The notes below the pieces were generated by a model. It worked only from the letters and a program-made list of their open reading frames with translations. It did not search any database and was not told the DNA's origin. Shown here one piece after another: positions 18,272-28,800 of a stretch of 64,000 nt of DNA; position 1 is the first letter of the stretch, and every line of letters begins with the position of its first letter. The translations under genes were made by a program, and so were the position numbers. This DNA comes from Terrimonas sp. (GTDB taxonomy: Bacteria; Bacteroidota; Bacteroidia; Chitinophagales; Chitinophagaceae), in the NCBI RefSeq assembly GCF_003075435.1, contig NZ_QCZJ01000001.1, forward strand, positions 248,001 to 312,000. Reading direction: 5' to 3'.

Positions 18272-19324
18272 ATGACAAACCAGGACATCAATCATATATC
18301 GAAGAAGAAAAAAGTATATGCCGTAAGCAAGTCTTTTAAAAAATACCTGAAACGGTATGGCAGGGAAATGTCTTTACCCATTTCTTATGATACATTAAGG
18401 CATTTCCAGGGTTCATTTCCCTGTCTTGACAGTAAAGGAAATGATACGCTTTGGGAAACCGTGATTTATAACCCTACTATTACAAAAGAAATTCACCAGG
18501 CATTAATCCGTGTTTACTCACTTTTAAAAGCAGCAGGTGCAAACCAGGCAGAGGAACATTTACATGTAGAGCGAATTGACTTTTGTGTATTTGGAAATTC
18601 TCAGCCATTCAGGGTTAAAGTGGTGAATAATTACAATGACGTATACAGCTACCTGTATATTAAAATCGCTGATGCATCCCGCATTTTAGGGCTTGAGCTG
18701 GAGCATCTCTTATCTCCTTATTCTATCAATTATCTTGTTGACGATAATACTTTAATTGAAGAACATATTGCAGGCGTGCCCGGAGATATATTTGCAAAGG
18801 ATTTTATGAACCGCCCGGGATATAATCCCAAACGCATTGCCAAAGAGTTTGTAAAGTTTAATGAAAGATGTTTTGCCAGGTTGTTGGGCGATATGCGCAG
18901 CTATAATTTTGTTTTTGATATTACCCCTGATTTTGATGATATACAATTTAATATTCGTGCAATAGACTTTGATCAGCAATCTTATGAAGGGAGAAAAAAC
19001 TTTTATCTGCCACAATTTTTTAAAGAAAACAAGGTTTTTGTAGAGCTGGTACAACAACATCTTAACCTTGAAGTAATTGACCAGTACCAGCAGGAAGAGA
19101 GAGCACAGATGTTTAAACGGATAAAAGCGCAGCGGCACCGGTTAGGCGATTTAAAAGCCTCTGTAGATAAAGATGAACTAGCGCCGCGGGAAAAAGTAGA
19201 ACAGTTAGCCCGGGAACTCGCCGCATATTTTGGCAACAAGAGATTTTTAGAAAGTAAGGGCATGGCTGAAATTCTGCGCATTCACCTGCGCGAACTTGTT
19301 GTTAATCACTTAAAAAAAGGATGA
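18272..19324 (+). CDS. Unknown protein with protein-kinase/APH-like motifs
   Basis: 350 residues, cytoplasmic, with a basic N-terminus (KKKKVYAVSKSFKKYLKRYG). I do not recognise the family, but the kinase-fold signatures appear in the right order: a lysine strand then acidic helix (YLYIKIADASRILGLELEH, K131 and E141/E143), a hinge-like segment IEEHIAGVPGD (162-172), a catalytic-loop-like LLGDMRSYNFVF with D207 and N212 in D-x4-N spacing, and a metal-site-like IRAIDFD (D232). The C-terminal 80 residues are charged and helical. It sits 44 nt before mlaE. Substrate unknown; it could be a small-molecule kinase or a pseudokinase. Confidence 0.65.
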   Translation: MTNQDINHISKKKKVYAVSKSFKKYLKRYGREMSLPISYDTLRHFQGSFPCLDSKGNDTLWETVIYNPTITKEIHQALIRVYSLLKAAGANQAEEHLHVERIDFCVFGNSQPFRVKVVNNYNDVYSYLYIKIADASRILGLELEHLLSPYSINYLVDDNTLIEEHIAGVPGDIFAKDFMNRPGYNPKRIAKEFVKFNERCFARLLGDMRSYNFVFDITPDFDDIQFNIRAIDFDQQSYEGRKNFYLPQFFKENKVFVELVQQHLNLEVIDQYQQEERAQMFKRIKAQRHRLGDLKASVDKDELAPREKVEQLARELAAYFGNKRFLESKGMAEILRIHLRELVVNHLKKG

Positions 19325-19368
19325 TTTACCATTTTCAGGTATTTTTGTTTGAATAATAATATACACAC

Positions 19369-20106
19369 ATGACGGTTTTTAACCATTTCGGAAGGTACCT
19401 GCTTATGATAAAAGGCATGTTTACCAAGCCCGAAAACTGGAGAATGTACTGGAAGGAATTGATGAAACAATGTTCGGATATAGGTATAGGTTCCTTAGGC
19501 ATTGTTGTGGTTGTTGCGTTATTTATAGGTGCGGTATCTACCCTTCAAACAGCCTACCAGTTGGTCAGTAATCTTATTCCAAAATCTACTATCGCACAAA
19601 TTGTAAGAGATACGGTAATACTTGAGTTCGCACCTACCATCACTTGTATTGTTTTGGCCGGTGTTGTGGGTAGCAAAATTGCCAGCGAACTAGGCAATAT
19701 GAGGGTAAGTGAACAAATAGATGCGCTTGAAATTATGGGCATCAATACCAAAGCCTATCTCATCATGCCTAAAATACTCGCCTCATTTTTAATGATCCCC
19801 ATATTGGTGATTATTGCAGGCGTACTGGGCATCTGGGGCGGCCGTATGGCCGGCATTTTATCCGGCATTCTTTCTCCGGAAGAATTTGAAGAAGGCCTGC
19901 TCAGCGGTTTTCAACCATTCAATGTAACATTCGCTTTAGCCAAAGCATATACATTCGCCTTCATCATTTCAAGCATTCCTGCTTATTTTGGATATTTTGT
20001 ACAAGGCGGTGCTCTTGAAATAGGAAAAGCAAGCACTACTGCGGTGGTTACCAGTTGCATTATGATTTTATTTGCTGATTATATACTGGCTGCACTGCTT
20101 TTATAA
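19369..20106 (+). CDS. mlaE: MlaE-family ABC transporter permease
   Basis: 245-residue inner-membrane permease of the MlaE type, which moves phospholipids or related lipids between membranes together with an MCE protein. It has five to six hydrophobic helices and the family core VILEFAPTITCIVLAGVVGS, ASELGNMRVSEQIDALEIMG and PKILASFLMIPILVI. A TATTTTTG box at 19340-19347 could be an internal -7 element. It is followed by its ATPase; no MCE (MlaD) gene follows. Confidence 0.93.
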   Translation: MTVFNHFGRYLLMIKGMFTKPENWRMYWKELMKQCSDIGIGSLGIVVVVALFIGAVSTLQTAYQLVSNLIPKSTIAQIVRDTVILEFAPTITCIVLAGVVGSKIASELGNMRVSEQIDALEIMGINTKAYLIMPKILASFLMIPILVIIAGVLGIWGGRMAGILSGILSPEEFEEGLLSGFQPFNVTFALAKAYTFAFIISSIPAYFGYFVQGGALEIGKASTTAVVTSCIMILFADYILAALLL

Positions 20107-20119
20107 AATTAATATCAAT

Positions 20120-20923
20120 ATGATTGAGATAAGAAACCTGCATAAACAATTTGGAGAAAAGGTGGTAATTGATGATGTAAGCGCTGTAATGGAAGCCGGT
20201 AAAGCAAATCTTATTATTGGCGCCAGCGGAAGTGGCAAAACGGTTTTTATAAAATGCCTGGTGGGCTTATTTGAACCGGATGGTGGTGAAATACTATATA
20301 ATGGTCAAAACTTCACCTCCATGGAAGACGACCAGCGAAAGGAACTGCGACAGCAAATTGGTATGCTGTTCCAGGGTTCTGCCTTGTTTGATAGCCAAAC
20401 GGTTGAACAAAATGTGATGTTTCCTTTGGATATGTTTACCAGGCTATCGCACAGCGAAAAACAAAAAAAGGTGAATGAAGTGCTGGAAAGGGTGAATTTA
20501 AAAGATGCCAATAAAAAGTTTCCTGCAGAAATAAGCGGCGGTATGAAAAAACGTGTAGGTATTGCCCGTGCCATTGTTTTGAATCCCAAATATCTTTTTT
20601 GTGATGAGCCCAATTCAGGTCTTGATCCGCAAACCTCGTTGGTAATTGATAAACTAATCTATGAAGTAACCAAGGAATTTAATATGACTACCGTAATTAA
20701 TACGCATGATATGAACAGCGTAATGGAAATAGGTGATCATATTATTTATATGTACCAGGGTATAAAAGAGTGGGAAGGAAGTAATAAAGAAATCATCTAC
20801 AGTAAAAGTCAAAAATTAAATGATTTTATATTTGCATCAGAATTTTTGAAGGATGTTAAAGCAATAAGAGCATTGGAGGCAGAGGGAAAAATCCAGGGAA
20901 ATACACCCGGGTTATCTAAATAA
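20120..20923 (+). CDS. mlaF: MlaF-type ABC transporter ATP-binding protein
   Basis: 267 residues from MIEIRNLHKQFG; the frame open from 20072 would overlap mlaE and adds unconserved residues. Walker A GASGSGKT, Q-loop QIGMLFQGSALFDS, signature SGGMKKRVGIARAI, Walker B YLFCDEPNSGLDP and the switch INTHDMNSVM are all present. It powers the adjacent permease. The C-terminal 30 residues (LKDVKAIRALEAEGK) are typical of MlaF-like ATPases. Confidence 0.94.
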   Translation: MIEIRNLHKQFGEKVVIDDVSAVMEAGKANLIIGASGSGKTVFIKCLVGLFEPDGGEILYNGQNFTSMEDDQRKELRQQIGMLFQGSALFDSQTVEQNVMFPLDMFTRLSHSEKQKKVNEVLERVNLKDANKKFPAEISGGMKKRVGIARAIVLNPKYLFCDEPNSGLDPQTSLVIDKLIYEVTKEFNMTTVINTHDMNSVMEIGDHIIYMYQGIKEWEGSNKEIIYSKSQKLNDFIFASEFLKDVKAIRALEAEGKIQGNTPGLSK

Positions 20924-21096
20924 AAAAATTGCATTTTTATGACTTCAATTTTGCTATTTTAAAATTAACGACATGATCCCGATTGAAATTTTAACAAAAA
21001 GCACTACTTTCCTCTTTTAGAAAGATATACCACAATATTTTATACATTATACCGTAATATACACTCCATAGTTACAACCCTTAACATATCAGTGTA

Positions 21097-22098
21097 TTGA
21101 ACCGCATAATCTACATTTTCTATTATATTCTGTATACTTCTCCCGGCTATTTAATGAAGTTGCTACGTCATGCAAAAAAAAGCAGCAATATGGGCTATAT
21201 AATGCTATTATCAGACATGCTGTACAGCTCAATCCGTTATAATATTGCTTTTATAGATTATTTTGACTTCAAGTTCTTTAATCTTAATAAAGATCAACGC
21301 TCGGAGTATATGGGCGCAGGATCCCAATATGAATTTCAGTTGAAGATGAACCCCAAAAAATATCGGCGGGTTCTTTCCAACAAAATTGAATTTCTAAAAA
21401 AATTCAGCGATGTATCCGGTAGAAAATGGGCTACTAAAGAAATGCTGCAAACAGATGATCAACTGGCATCAATTCTTTTAAATAATCATGCAGGAAAAAT
21501 TGTATTGAAAAACGCAAACGGGCAGGCAGGCAGGCAGGTAGAAATATTTGATACACTGAATGTAACAAAACCGGAGCTCGTAAAAAGAATGGAGGAAAAA
21601 AAATATACGCTCGCCGAAGAATATGTTATGCAGCATGATCAATTAAAATTATTATCACCATCAGGACTCAATACCGTTCGGATTGTTACTCAATTTTACA
21701 ATAACGAAATTATTATCCTCGCTGCCAGGTTAAGAATTACGGTAAATTCCCAAACAGATAACTTATCAACCGGTAATATAGCCGCACATATTGATCTTGC
21801 AACCGGGCGCATTGCCGGCCCCGGTATTTATGTTGATACTACTAAACCAGACGTGTATAAACATCCTGTAACAGGCGTAGAACTTATAGGCTTTCAATTG
21901 CCATACTGGGAGGAATGTAAAGCACTGGTTACAAAAGCCGCTATGCGTGTTTCTGAAAACAGGTCGATTGGGTGGGATGTAGCCATTACCAATGATGGGC
22001 CTGTACTCATTGAAGGCAACCACAACTGGCATTACTTTATCTGGCAGGCTCCGGAAAAAAGAGGATATAAAAAAAGTGTATTAAAGTACCTGAGCTAA
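21097..22098 (+). CDS. ATP-grasp protein of the sugar-transfer-associated type
   Basis: 333 residues if read from TTG at 21097 (MNRIIYIFYYILYTSPG); the first ATG is at 21154. The TTG start keeps an aromatic N-terminus that resembles this family, so I prefer it. Middle and C-terminal segments fit an ATP-grasp fold: GKIVLKNANGQAGRQVEI (nucleotide lysine and Gly-rich loop), YTLAEEYVMQHDQL (acidic strand), SGLNTVRIVTQF, and SIGWDVAITNDGPVLIEGNHNWH with the metal-binding E-x-N. These enzymes form amide bonds in surface-polymer contexts; the substrate is unknown. Its stop lies 1 nt from that of the convergent sucD. Confidence 0.8.
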   Translation: MNRIIYIFYYILYTSPGYLMKLLRHAKKSSNMGYIMLLSDMLYSSIRYNIAFIDYFDFKFFNLNKDQRSEYMGAGSQYEFQLKMNPKKYRRVLSNKIEFLKKFSDVSGRKWATKEMLQTDDQLASILLNNHAGKIVLKNANGQAGRQVEIFDTLNVTKPELVKRMEEKKYTLAEEYVMQHDQLKLLSPSGLNTVRIVTQFYNNEIIILAARLRITVNSQTDNLSTGNIAAHIDLATGRIAGPGIYVDTTKPDVYKHPVTGVELIGFQLPYWEECKALVTKAAMRVSENRSIGWDVAITNDGPVLIEGNHNWHYFIWQAPEKRGYKKSVLKYLS

Positions 22099-22099
22099 G

Positions 22100-22999
22100 C
22101 TATACTTTAGCCGGTTTCTTCAGCGTGTTTTTTGCAATTACTTCAGCCATTGTTTTACCAATATCGGCAGGACTGTCAACTACTGTAATACCGCACTCAC
22201 GCATTATTTTCATTTTGGCAGCAGCAGTATCATCAGCGCCGCCAACAATAGCGCCGGCATGCCCCATTCTGCGGCCCGCAGGCGCGGTTTGACCAGCAAT
22301 GAACCCTACCACAGGCTTGGTTCCGTTTTCTTTGATCCAGCGTGCAGCTTCAGCTTCCATACCACCACCAATTTCACCAATCATTACAATACCATCTGTT
22401 TCATCATCATTCATAAATAATTCAACAGCATCCTTGGTAGGCGTTCCGATAATCGGGTCACCACCAATACCTATCGCGGTAGAAATACCAAGACCAGCTT
22501 TAGCAACCTGGTCTGCAGCTTCGTAGGTAAGGGTACCGGACTTTGAAACAATACCTATTTTACCTTTTTTAAATATAAAGCCCGGCATAATACCTACTTT
22601 ACATTCATCCGCAGTAATCACACCAGGGCAGTTAGGCCCAATAAGACGAGACTTAGTACCTGCCAGGTAAAGCTTTGCTTTAACCATATCCTGCACCGGA
22701 ATGCCTTCTGTAATACATATGATCAATCCAATACCCGCTTCAGCAGCTTCCATAATGGCATCAGCGGCAAATGCAGGCGGTACAAAAATAATAGATACAT
22801 CAGCGCCGGTTGTTTTAACAGCATCAGCTACCGTATTAAATACCGGAAGGTCAAGATGTTTCTGACCGCCTTTGCCTGGTGTTACACCACCAACAACATT
22901 GGTTCCGTATTCAATCATTTGGGTAGCATGAAAAGTTCCTTCTGTTCCTGTAAAGCCCTGAACTATTATCCTGGAGTTCTTATTTACTAAAACCGACAT
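22100..22999 (-). CDS. sucD: Succinyl-CoA ligase, alpha subunit
   Basis: CoA-binding subunit of the TCA-cycle enzyme that interconverts succinyl-CoA and succinate with nucleotide formation. It has 299 residues. [20 protein letters not shown] and [13 protein letters not shown] form the CoA site. [27 protein letters not shown] and the phosphohistidine region [12 protein letters not shown] are present. The beta subunit gene is not adjacent. Confidence 0.96.
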   Translation of the reverse strand: MSVLVNKNSRIIVQGFTGTEGTFHATQMIEYGTNVVGGVTPGKGGQKHLDLPVFNTVADAVKTTGADVSIIFVPPAFAADAIMEAAEAGIGLIICITEGIPVQDMVKAKLYLAGTKSRLIGPNCPGVITADECKVGIMPGFIFKKGKIGIVSKSGTLTYEAADQVAKAGLGISTAIGIGGDPIIGTPTKDAVELFMNDDETDGIVMIGEIGGGMEAEAARWIKENGTKPVVGFIAGQTAPAGRRMGHAGAIVGGADDTAAAKMKIMRECGITVVDSPADIGKTMAEVIAKNTLKKPAKV

Positions 23000-23083
23000 G
23001 ATGTATTAATTATTGCTGTTAAAAAAGCTGGGCAAAAATAAGGGAATTTATGCTATTTCAATCGTTCACAAAGCCATTAATAA

Positions 23084-23146
23084 ACCATTTAGGCATTAAG
23101 AAAATTAAGGAACACCATAATCGTCCTTAATTTCTTAATGGTTTCA
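23084..23146. repeat. Dispersed palindromic element between pbpC and sucD (copy 2)
   Basis: CATTAAGAAAATTAAGGA (23094-23111) pairs with TCCTTAATTTCTTAATG (23124-23140), with one extra A in the left arm. The end TTAATGGTTTCAATC matches copy 1 at 9150-9221 (TTAATGGTTACAATC). On the minus strand it lies in the sucD-pbpC spacer and could act as a processing or termination hairpin. Confidence 0.6.
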
Positions 23147-23153
23147 ATCTGAT

Positions 23154-25571
23154 TTATTTATCATCTTTTTCCAATATTTCAAAAACGCTGGTCAGCCGTT
23201 CCCCGCTTTCATCTACCAATGTAATAGTATGTTTGCCTGCCGCCGGGCTTAATGCCATCTGATGAAAATGTGTAGTGGTTCCTATATAATCATTATCCAG
23301 ATGCCAGAAAATTTTGCCCTCTGCTTTTTGATGCGCCGCGGTAAAAATAGTTTTCCCTTTGTCACCGCTGATCTCCGTTGGAACATAAATTTTCGCATTA
23401 GGTTCAGGATATATTAACTCCATCGGTTTATGACCCGCCACCACATCACAACCACTTTTAAAAGCAGGCACAGGTTTGTAATCAAGATGCCTGCGTTTAT
23501 AATACCATTCCATTACCGGCGGTAACATAAACCAGCTTTTATGAATCATTGCAGAAGGTGAAACACAATCTTCGGTTACCCGGTATTGTGAGGTCTGATC
23601 AAGATGGATGATACTGTGATAAGGACAAAGCGGAGCATTCACTCCCGCTGCAGGAGCGTTTAATGTATCGGTATCTGTGCAATCCATATTCGCTCTGAAA
23701 CCTGTTTGCCTGCATACCACAGTTTTTATATATTCCCCAGGTTCAGCAAACCACGGAGATGCAGGCAGGGTCCTCAATATATCAAACATGATGGGAGCCG
23801 CTGTTTGCACACCAATCAATCCTGGTCTGCCTTCACCATTGGTATTGCCCACCCACACAGCAATTACAAAACGTGGCGTTACGCCAACAGCCCATGCATC
23901 ACGAAAACCAAAGCTGGTACCGGTTTTCCATGCTATGCGCTGCGAAGAGCTGAATTGTTTCCATAAACCTTCTTCACCCGGCCGCATCACTTCTTCCATT
24001 GCCTGAAACATATACCATATTGAAACAGGGTCGAGATAATTTATCTGTGCCTTAGATGAATTACCCGGTTGCTCTCCCTTTTTTATATATACCGGACTGT
24101 GAAAATCAGCAGCCGATATTTTTCCTTTATTTTTTTTCGCATGGTTCAATGCTCTTGCCATACCCGCGTATACGCCCGCAAGCTCCCATGATGTAACTTC
24201 ACAGCCTCCCAGTATTAATGATAATCCATAATTATCTGCCGGCCGGTTCAGTGTTGTTATACCAACCTTCTTCAACACATCATAAAAACGCGGATACTTA
24301 TAGTCACGCAGCATACGCACTGCGGGCACATTTAATGAGCGCGACAATGCCTGCGATGCAGGTACAGCGCCATCATACTCCCTGTCAAAATTTTGTGGTG
24401 TATACCCTCCTATCTGTGTAGGAATATCCGGAATCAGTGTTTGCGGTAATAATAATCCATCATTCAGCATACAGGCGTATAGCAAAGGTTTCAACGCACT
24501 GCCCGGGCTCCTTGGCGCACGTATCACATCCACATGACTTTGCAGGTCTGCATTTTCCGGGTGATATACATTACCGACATAGGCTAAAGTATTTCCGCTT
24601 TCAACATCCAGCACAAGGGCGCAGGCATTCTTAATACCATTGCCTTTATAAATATGCTGATACTGATCTACAATTCTTGCAACATTGTTTTGCATATTAC
24701 CATTAATGGTCGTTTGAATAAGTGTTGCATTTCCTTTTTTATTCTCCTGCTTAAACCGCTGTAGCAAATGAGGTGCTAACTGTGGTAATGACTTCGGCTC
24801 ATCAGGCAAAGGTTCAAGCATGGCCAACTCATGTGTAGCAGCATCTATTTTTTGCTGAGCCAGCAGTTTATCTAACAGGGCGTTTCGCTTACGCAATAGC
24901 GCCGTTTTATTTTTGCCGGGATATACCAATGCTGGCGCATTAGGCAACACAGCCAGGGCTGCCATTTCTCCCCAGCTTAATTTATCTGCAGACCTTCCGT
25001 AATAACGCCATGCAGCCGCATCAAGCCCCACTATATTAGTGCCGAATGGCGCATTGGATGCATATAAAGCCAGTATTTCGCTTTTGGAGCAGGCTACTTC
25101 AAGCCTCACAGCCTGTATACTTTCAATTAACTTCTGAATGATGTTACGGTTCTTATTGCGCGATAATCTTATTACCTGCATCGTAAGCGTACTGCCGCCG
25201 CTCACTGTTTTGGATGAATTGAAATTTTGCCTCATTGCTCTTGCCATCGCCAATACATCCACACCCGGATGATAATAAAAACGTTTATCCTCAAACGTAA
25301 TAATACATTCCTTAAACTTTTCCGGCACTGAATCATTAAAAGGGAAGCGCCACTGCCCGTCTGTTGCTATGGTAGCGCCAAGCAGTTCGCCCTTATTATC
25401 TTCAATTACATAACTTGTGGGCGAATGAAATAATGGCTGCTGAAGACAAAACCAAAAGCATACAAACAACACTAATACAATACCCAAAAGAATTTTTGTT
25501 CTTCTTTTAAGATGGGTAATGCGACGAAACCACTCCCGGCCAATCCACAGCCCTCGCTTTTCAACGTTCAT
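23154..25571 (-). CDS. pbpC: Penicillin-binding protein 1C (bifunctional peptidoglycan synthase)
   Basis: 805 residues from MNVEKRGLWIG at 25571; the frame extends to 25622 only by translating a CTGCCGGCAG palindrome, so the later start is better. A basic stretch and one membrane helix (residues 27-46) anchor it. The GT51 glycosyltransferase domain has FEDKRFYYHPGVD and VSGGSTLTMQVIRLSR. The transpeptidase domain has the SxxK serine in SPGSALKPLLY, SLN in SRSLNVPAVR and KTG in AWKTGTSFGFRDAW. A C-terminal domain of about 90 residues matches the PbpC tail. It follows the alpha-2-macroglobulin gene, its usual genomic partner. Confidence 0.95.
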   Translation of the reverse strand: MNVEKRGLWIGREWFRRITHLKRRTKILLGIVLVLFVCFWFCLQQPLFHSPTSYVIEDNKGELLGATIATDGQWRFPFNDSVPEKFKECIITFEDKRFYYHPGVDVLAMARAMRQNFNSSKTVSGGSTLTMQVIRLSRNKNRNIIQKLIESIQAVRLEVACSKSEILALYASNAPFGTNIVGLDAAAWRYYGRSADKLSWGEMAALAVLPNAPALVYPGKNKTALLRKRNALLDKLLAQQKIDAATHELAMLEPLPDEPKSLPQLAPHLLQRFKQENKKGNATLIQTTINGNMQNNVARIVDQYQHIYKGNGIKNACALVLDVESGNTLAYVGNVYHPENADLQSHVDVIRAPRSPGSALKPLLYACMLNDGLLLPQTLIPDIPTQIGGYTPQNFDREYDGAVPASQALSRSLNVPAVRMLRDYKYPRFYDVLKKVGITTLNRPADNYGLSLILGGCEVTSWELAGVYAGMARALNHAKKNKGKISAADFHSPVYIKKGEQPGNSSKAQINYLDPVSIWYMFQAMEEVMRPGEEGLWKQFSSSQRIAWKTGTSFGFRDAWAVGVTPRFVIAVWVGNTNGEGRPGLIGVQTAAPIMFDILRTLPASPWFAEPGEYIKTVVCRQTGFRANMDCTDTDTLNAPAAGVNAPLCPYHSIIHLDQTSQYRVTEDCVSPSAMIHKSWFMLPPVMEWYYKRRHLDYKPVPAFKSGCDVVAGHKPMELIYPEPNAKIYVPTEISGDKGKTIFTAAHQKAEGKIFWHLDNDYIGTTTHFHQMALSPAAGKHTITLVDESGERLTSVFEILEKDDK

Positions 25572-25800
25572 GTTATAATATTTACCAATACTCAAGCTTA
25601 TCCTCTGTCTGCCGGCAGGCAAGCACCTTTTCCCTTTCCTTTGCGAAGAAGGGAGACGGTACTGTAGAATAAAGCCAAATGTAAAATTCTACCACATCAT
25701 CAATATAATATAACGACTAAGTGTCATTGTATTTGTCACACTTTTAAATTTTAAACTTCCCATTCTTCCACATTCCCACATTTTCACATTCTCAAATTAA

Positions 25801-28800
25801 CTACCTCACCACCTCTACCCACTTACCCTGTACTCCAGCGCTTATGGTATTATCATACATTGCTTCGCAATAGGTACCCGGCAGAAAATATCTTCCTAGG
25901 TAAGCAGCATTCAACATTACATAATACGTAAGCGTTTCTCCTTCGCGGATATTGAAATGCGTATATACCCGGTCGTCTCTCACATCCTGGTACGTGAACG
26001 GGGAAGATTTGAAACTTCCTTCATTATCCAGCATACGTGTATTCAGTATTTCCCAACCTCCGGGGAATATCTGCGATAAAGTCATATTATCATAACGCCC
26101 ACGAATACCCGGGTTTCTTATGCTAACCTTTGCTACAAAATCCGTTCCCTGTTGCAACTGATCAATACTACCGATCGGTTTTCCATCAAGCGTTAAATAG
26201 CTTACCGCCAGGGAAAGTATATCCTGGTTATTCTTCACAGGTATACCTTCGCCTGTTAATGGCTGCCCCTGCACAATCAGGCGCACATATAAAGTATTGT
26301 TGCCTTTGTTTACAACACTTACATTTTTATTTGCATCGGCAGCATTCACCGCTGTTTGAGCAATATATGATCTGCTGCTGATGTCAACATTCTTACCATT
26401 TGCCGTTACCGTTGCAATTATTTTTTCACCGCTTGGGTTAGCGCCGCAGTATGCCGCAATAGCAATCAGGCTATAAGCTGTTGTTTGTGTGCTGTACCAG
26501 CTTTCAGAAGCAAGGTTTGCAGAAATATCATTCAGCACAGCTTCGGCTTCACTTCGTTTACCCATCAGCGTAAGCGTTTCCAATACCATAGCCTGGTCGC
26601 GCAGGCTTGAACCATAAGTATAGCCCGGCGATTTACGTTGCTCGAATGTTGTTGGTAACCCTGCAATAAGATTAGCAGCCGTTTTTTGCTGACCAGCCAG
26701 TTGATATGCAGCAGCCAGCCGCCATTTTGCTTCCGGAGATAAATATTTAAATTCTTTCAGCCTGTTCATCGCGCCTATTTCAGGAGACTTTGCCAGTGCC
26801 AGCAGGTATAACCTGTATGCCTGCGTTAAATCACCACCATAAAAATTAGTGGTAGATGGCGCCCATGCATTTGCCTTGCCACGCTGGTAAGTAGTCCACT
26901 GCTGCAGCATTTCTACCGGAACAATATAGCCTCTCTCCTGCGCTTTCAACAGGAAGTGACCTGCATAATTGGTGCCCCACTCATCGCTTTCCATTAATCC
27001 CGGCCAATAACTAAACCCGCCATCAGGGCGTTGAAATTCTTTATAGCGTTCAATACCCCTGCGCACATTCTTTTCTATATCCGCTTTTTTCCGGTCACTT
27101 AAATCTGTAAGCTGGTTCAATACCAATTGTGGAAATACCGCTGATGTTGTTTGCTCAATACAACCATAGGGGTATTGTATGAGATAATCCAAACGCTTTT
27201 CAAGATTAATAGGCGGTATGCCTGATATTTCAAGCGTAGCCTTAGTGTTGGCAGGTATACCTATGGGAACAACCGTTTCATTCCAGCGGCTACCTGCAGC
27301 TATTGTTGCGGTAAGCACATTGGTTACAACAGGGCTGGGGTTGCGCACATCAAGCTCAACATCAAAGTCTGATTTTTCATTACCTCCTGAAGCTGTAATT
27401 TTTACTTTACCAATACCAGTATGCTCTTTCACCTTCACATCAAAGTATACCATCTGCTCTCCCGGCGTTGTAAAAGACACCTGCTGTGATGCACTGCCAA
27501 CCGGTTGCAGAAACGCGTTGGCTGCCAGGTTAACCGTAACATGCTTAATATTATTTTCCATCGCGAAAACAGTAACAGGTAGCTTGATCGTTTCGGATGG
27601 TCCTAATACACGCGGCATGGTCCCTAAGATCATCAGCGGCTTTTTAACCGTTACCGTTTTGTCTGCAAAACCATAAGCGCCATCAGCAGCAGCTACTACC
27701 ATTGCCCGAACAGAACCTATATACTGTGGCAACCGGAATGTATGTGTTTTCTTTTCACCTTTACCAAGGTAGAATGGCCCCATATATTTCACTACAGGCT
27801 TAAACCGGTTCGCTCTTTTTTCTTTAGCGCCTCCGCCTGCCGCTTCATCACCCCCAATGGTAAGAATGCGTTCCAGTCCCCCACCCCATGCGCCTATTAC
27901 ATTATCAAACAGATCCCAGCTCTTAACGCCCAATGCTTCTCTTGCATAAAACGCGGCATGCGGGTCAGGTGTTTTAAACCTTGTAAGGTCCAGCAGGCCT
28001 TCATCAACAATGGCAATACAATATGCCATTGGCTTGTCCGATGTTTCAGAAACAGTTATGGAAGAATTTTGCTCAGGGCGCAACGCATCCGGCATATTAA
28101 TCACCGGCTTTAGAACAGTATTCTTATCTTCAATTAAAACAGGCATTACACCATACATGCGTATAGGCAAATCATTTACAGTTTGTGCATGTGGTTGCAG
28201 AAGGCTAACGTTAGCATATACATTCGGCGCCATGCCGGGCTCTGCCCTGAACTTATAGATAGTTTGTCCCTGTTGTGTCTCAATCCAGTCTGTTTTTATA
28301 ACCCGGCTTCCTGATTCAATACTGATCAATGCCCTGCCACCTTTACTGCTTGGTATATTTAATGTTACATCTTCCCCTACATTATATTTTTGTTTATCTG
28401 TGGTAAAAGATAACATTGCTGCCGCAGAAGGATCGTCAGCATTGCTCCTGCTTTGCCACCACGGATCATCAAAATATACAACCTGCCCGGTAGTATGCCC
28501 ACTCTGCATATCCCGCACCAGTACCAGGTACCTTCCCCACTCGCCCCCCGGCGCACTAAAGCTCCATTTACCAATACCATTGGTTAAACGAAGTGTGTCC
28601 TTTTTCAATAATTTATTATAGGTATCCTGTGTAAAATTGCTCAATCCGTCTCCTGTATTATCCCACCACCAGCGCCAGCTTACACGGTATATTTCCACTT
28701 TTACGGTTTGTGTACCGGTGAGTGGTTTGCCTTCTGCATTTACATTAACTACAGGGAGCTCATAGGTTTTATCCGTCAACAAAAATTTCCAGGGCTTTGG

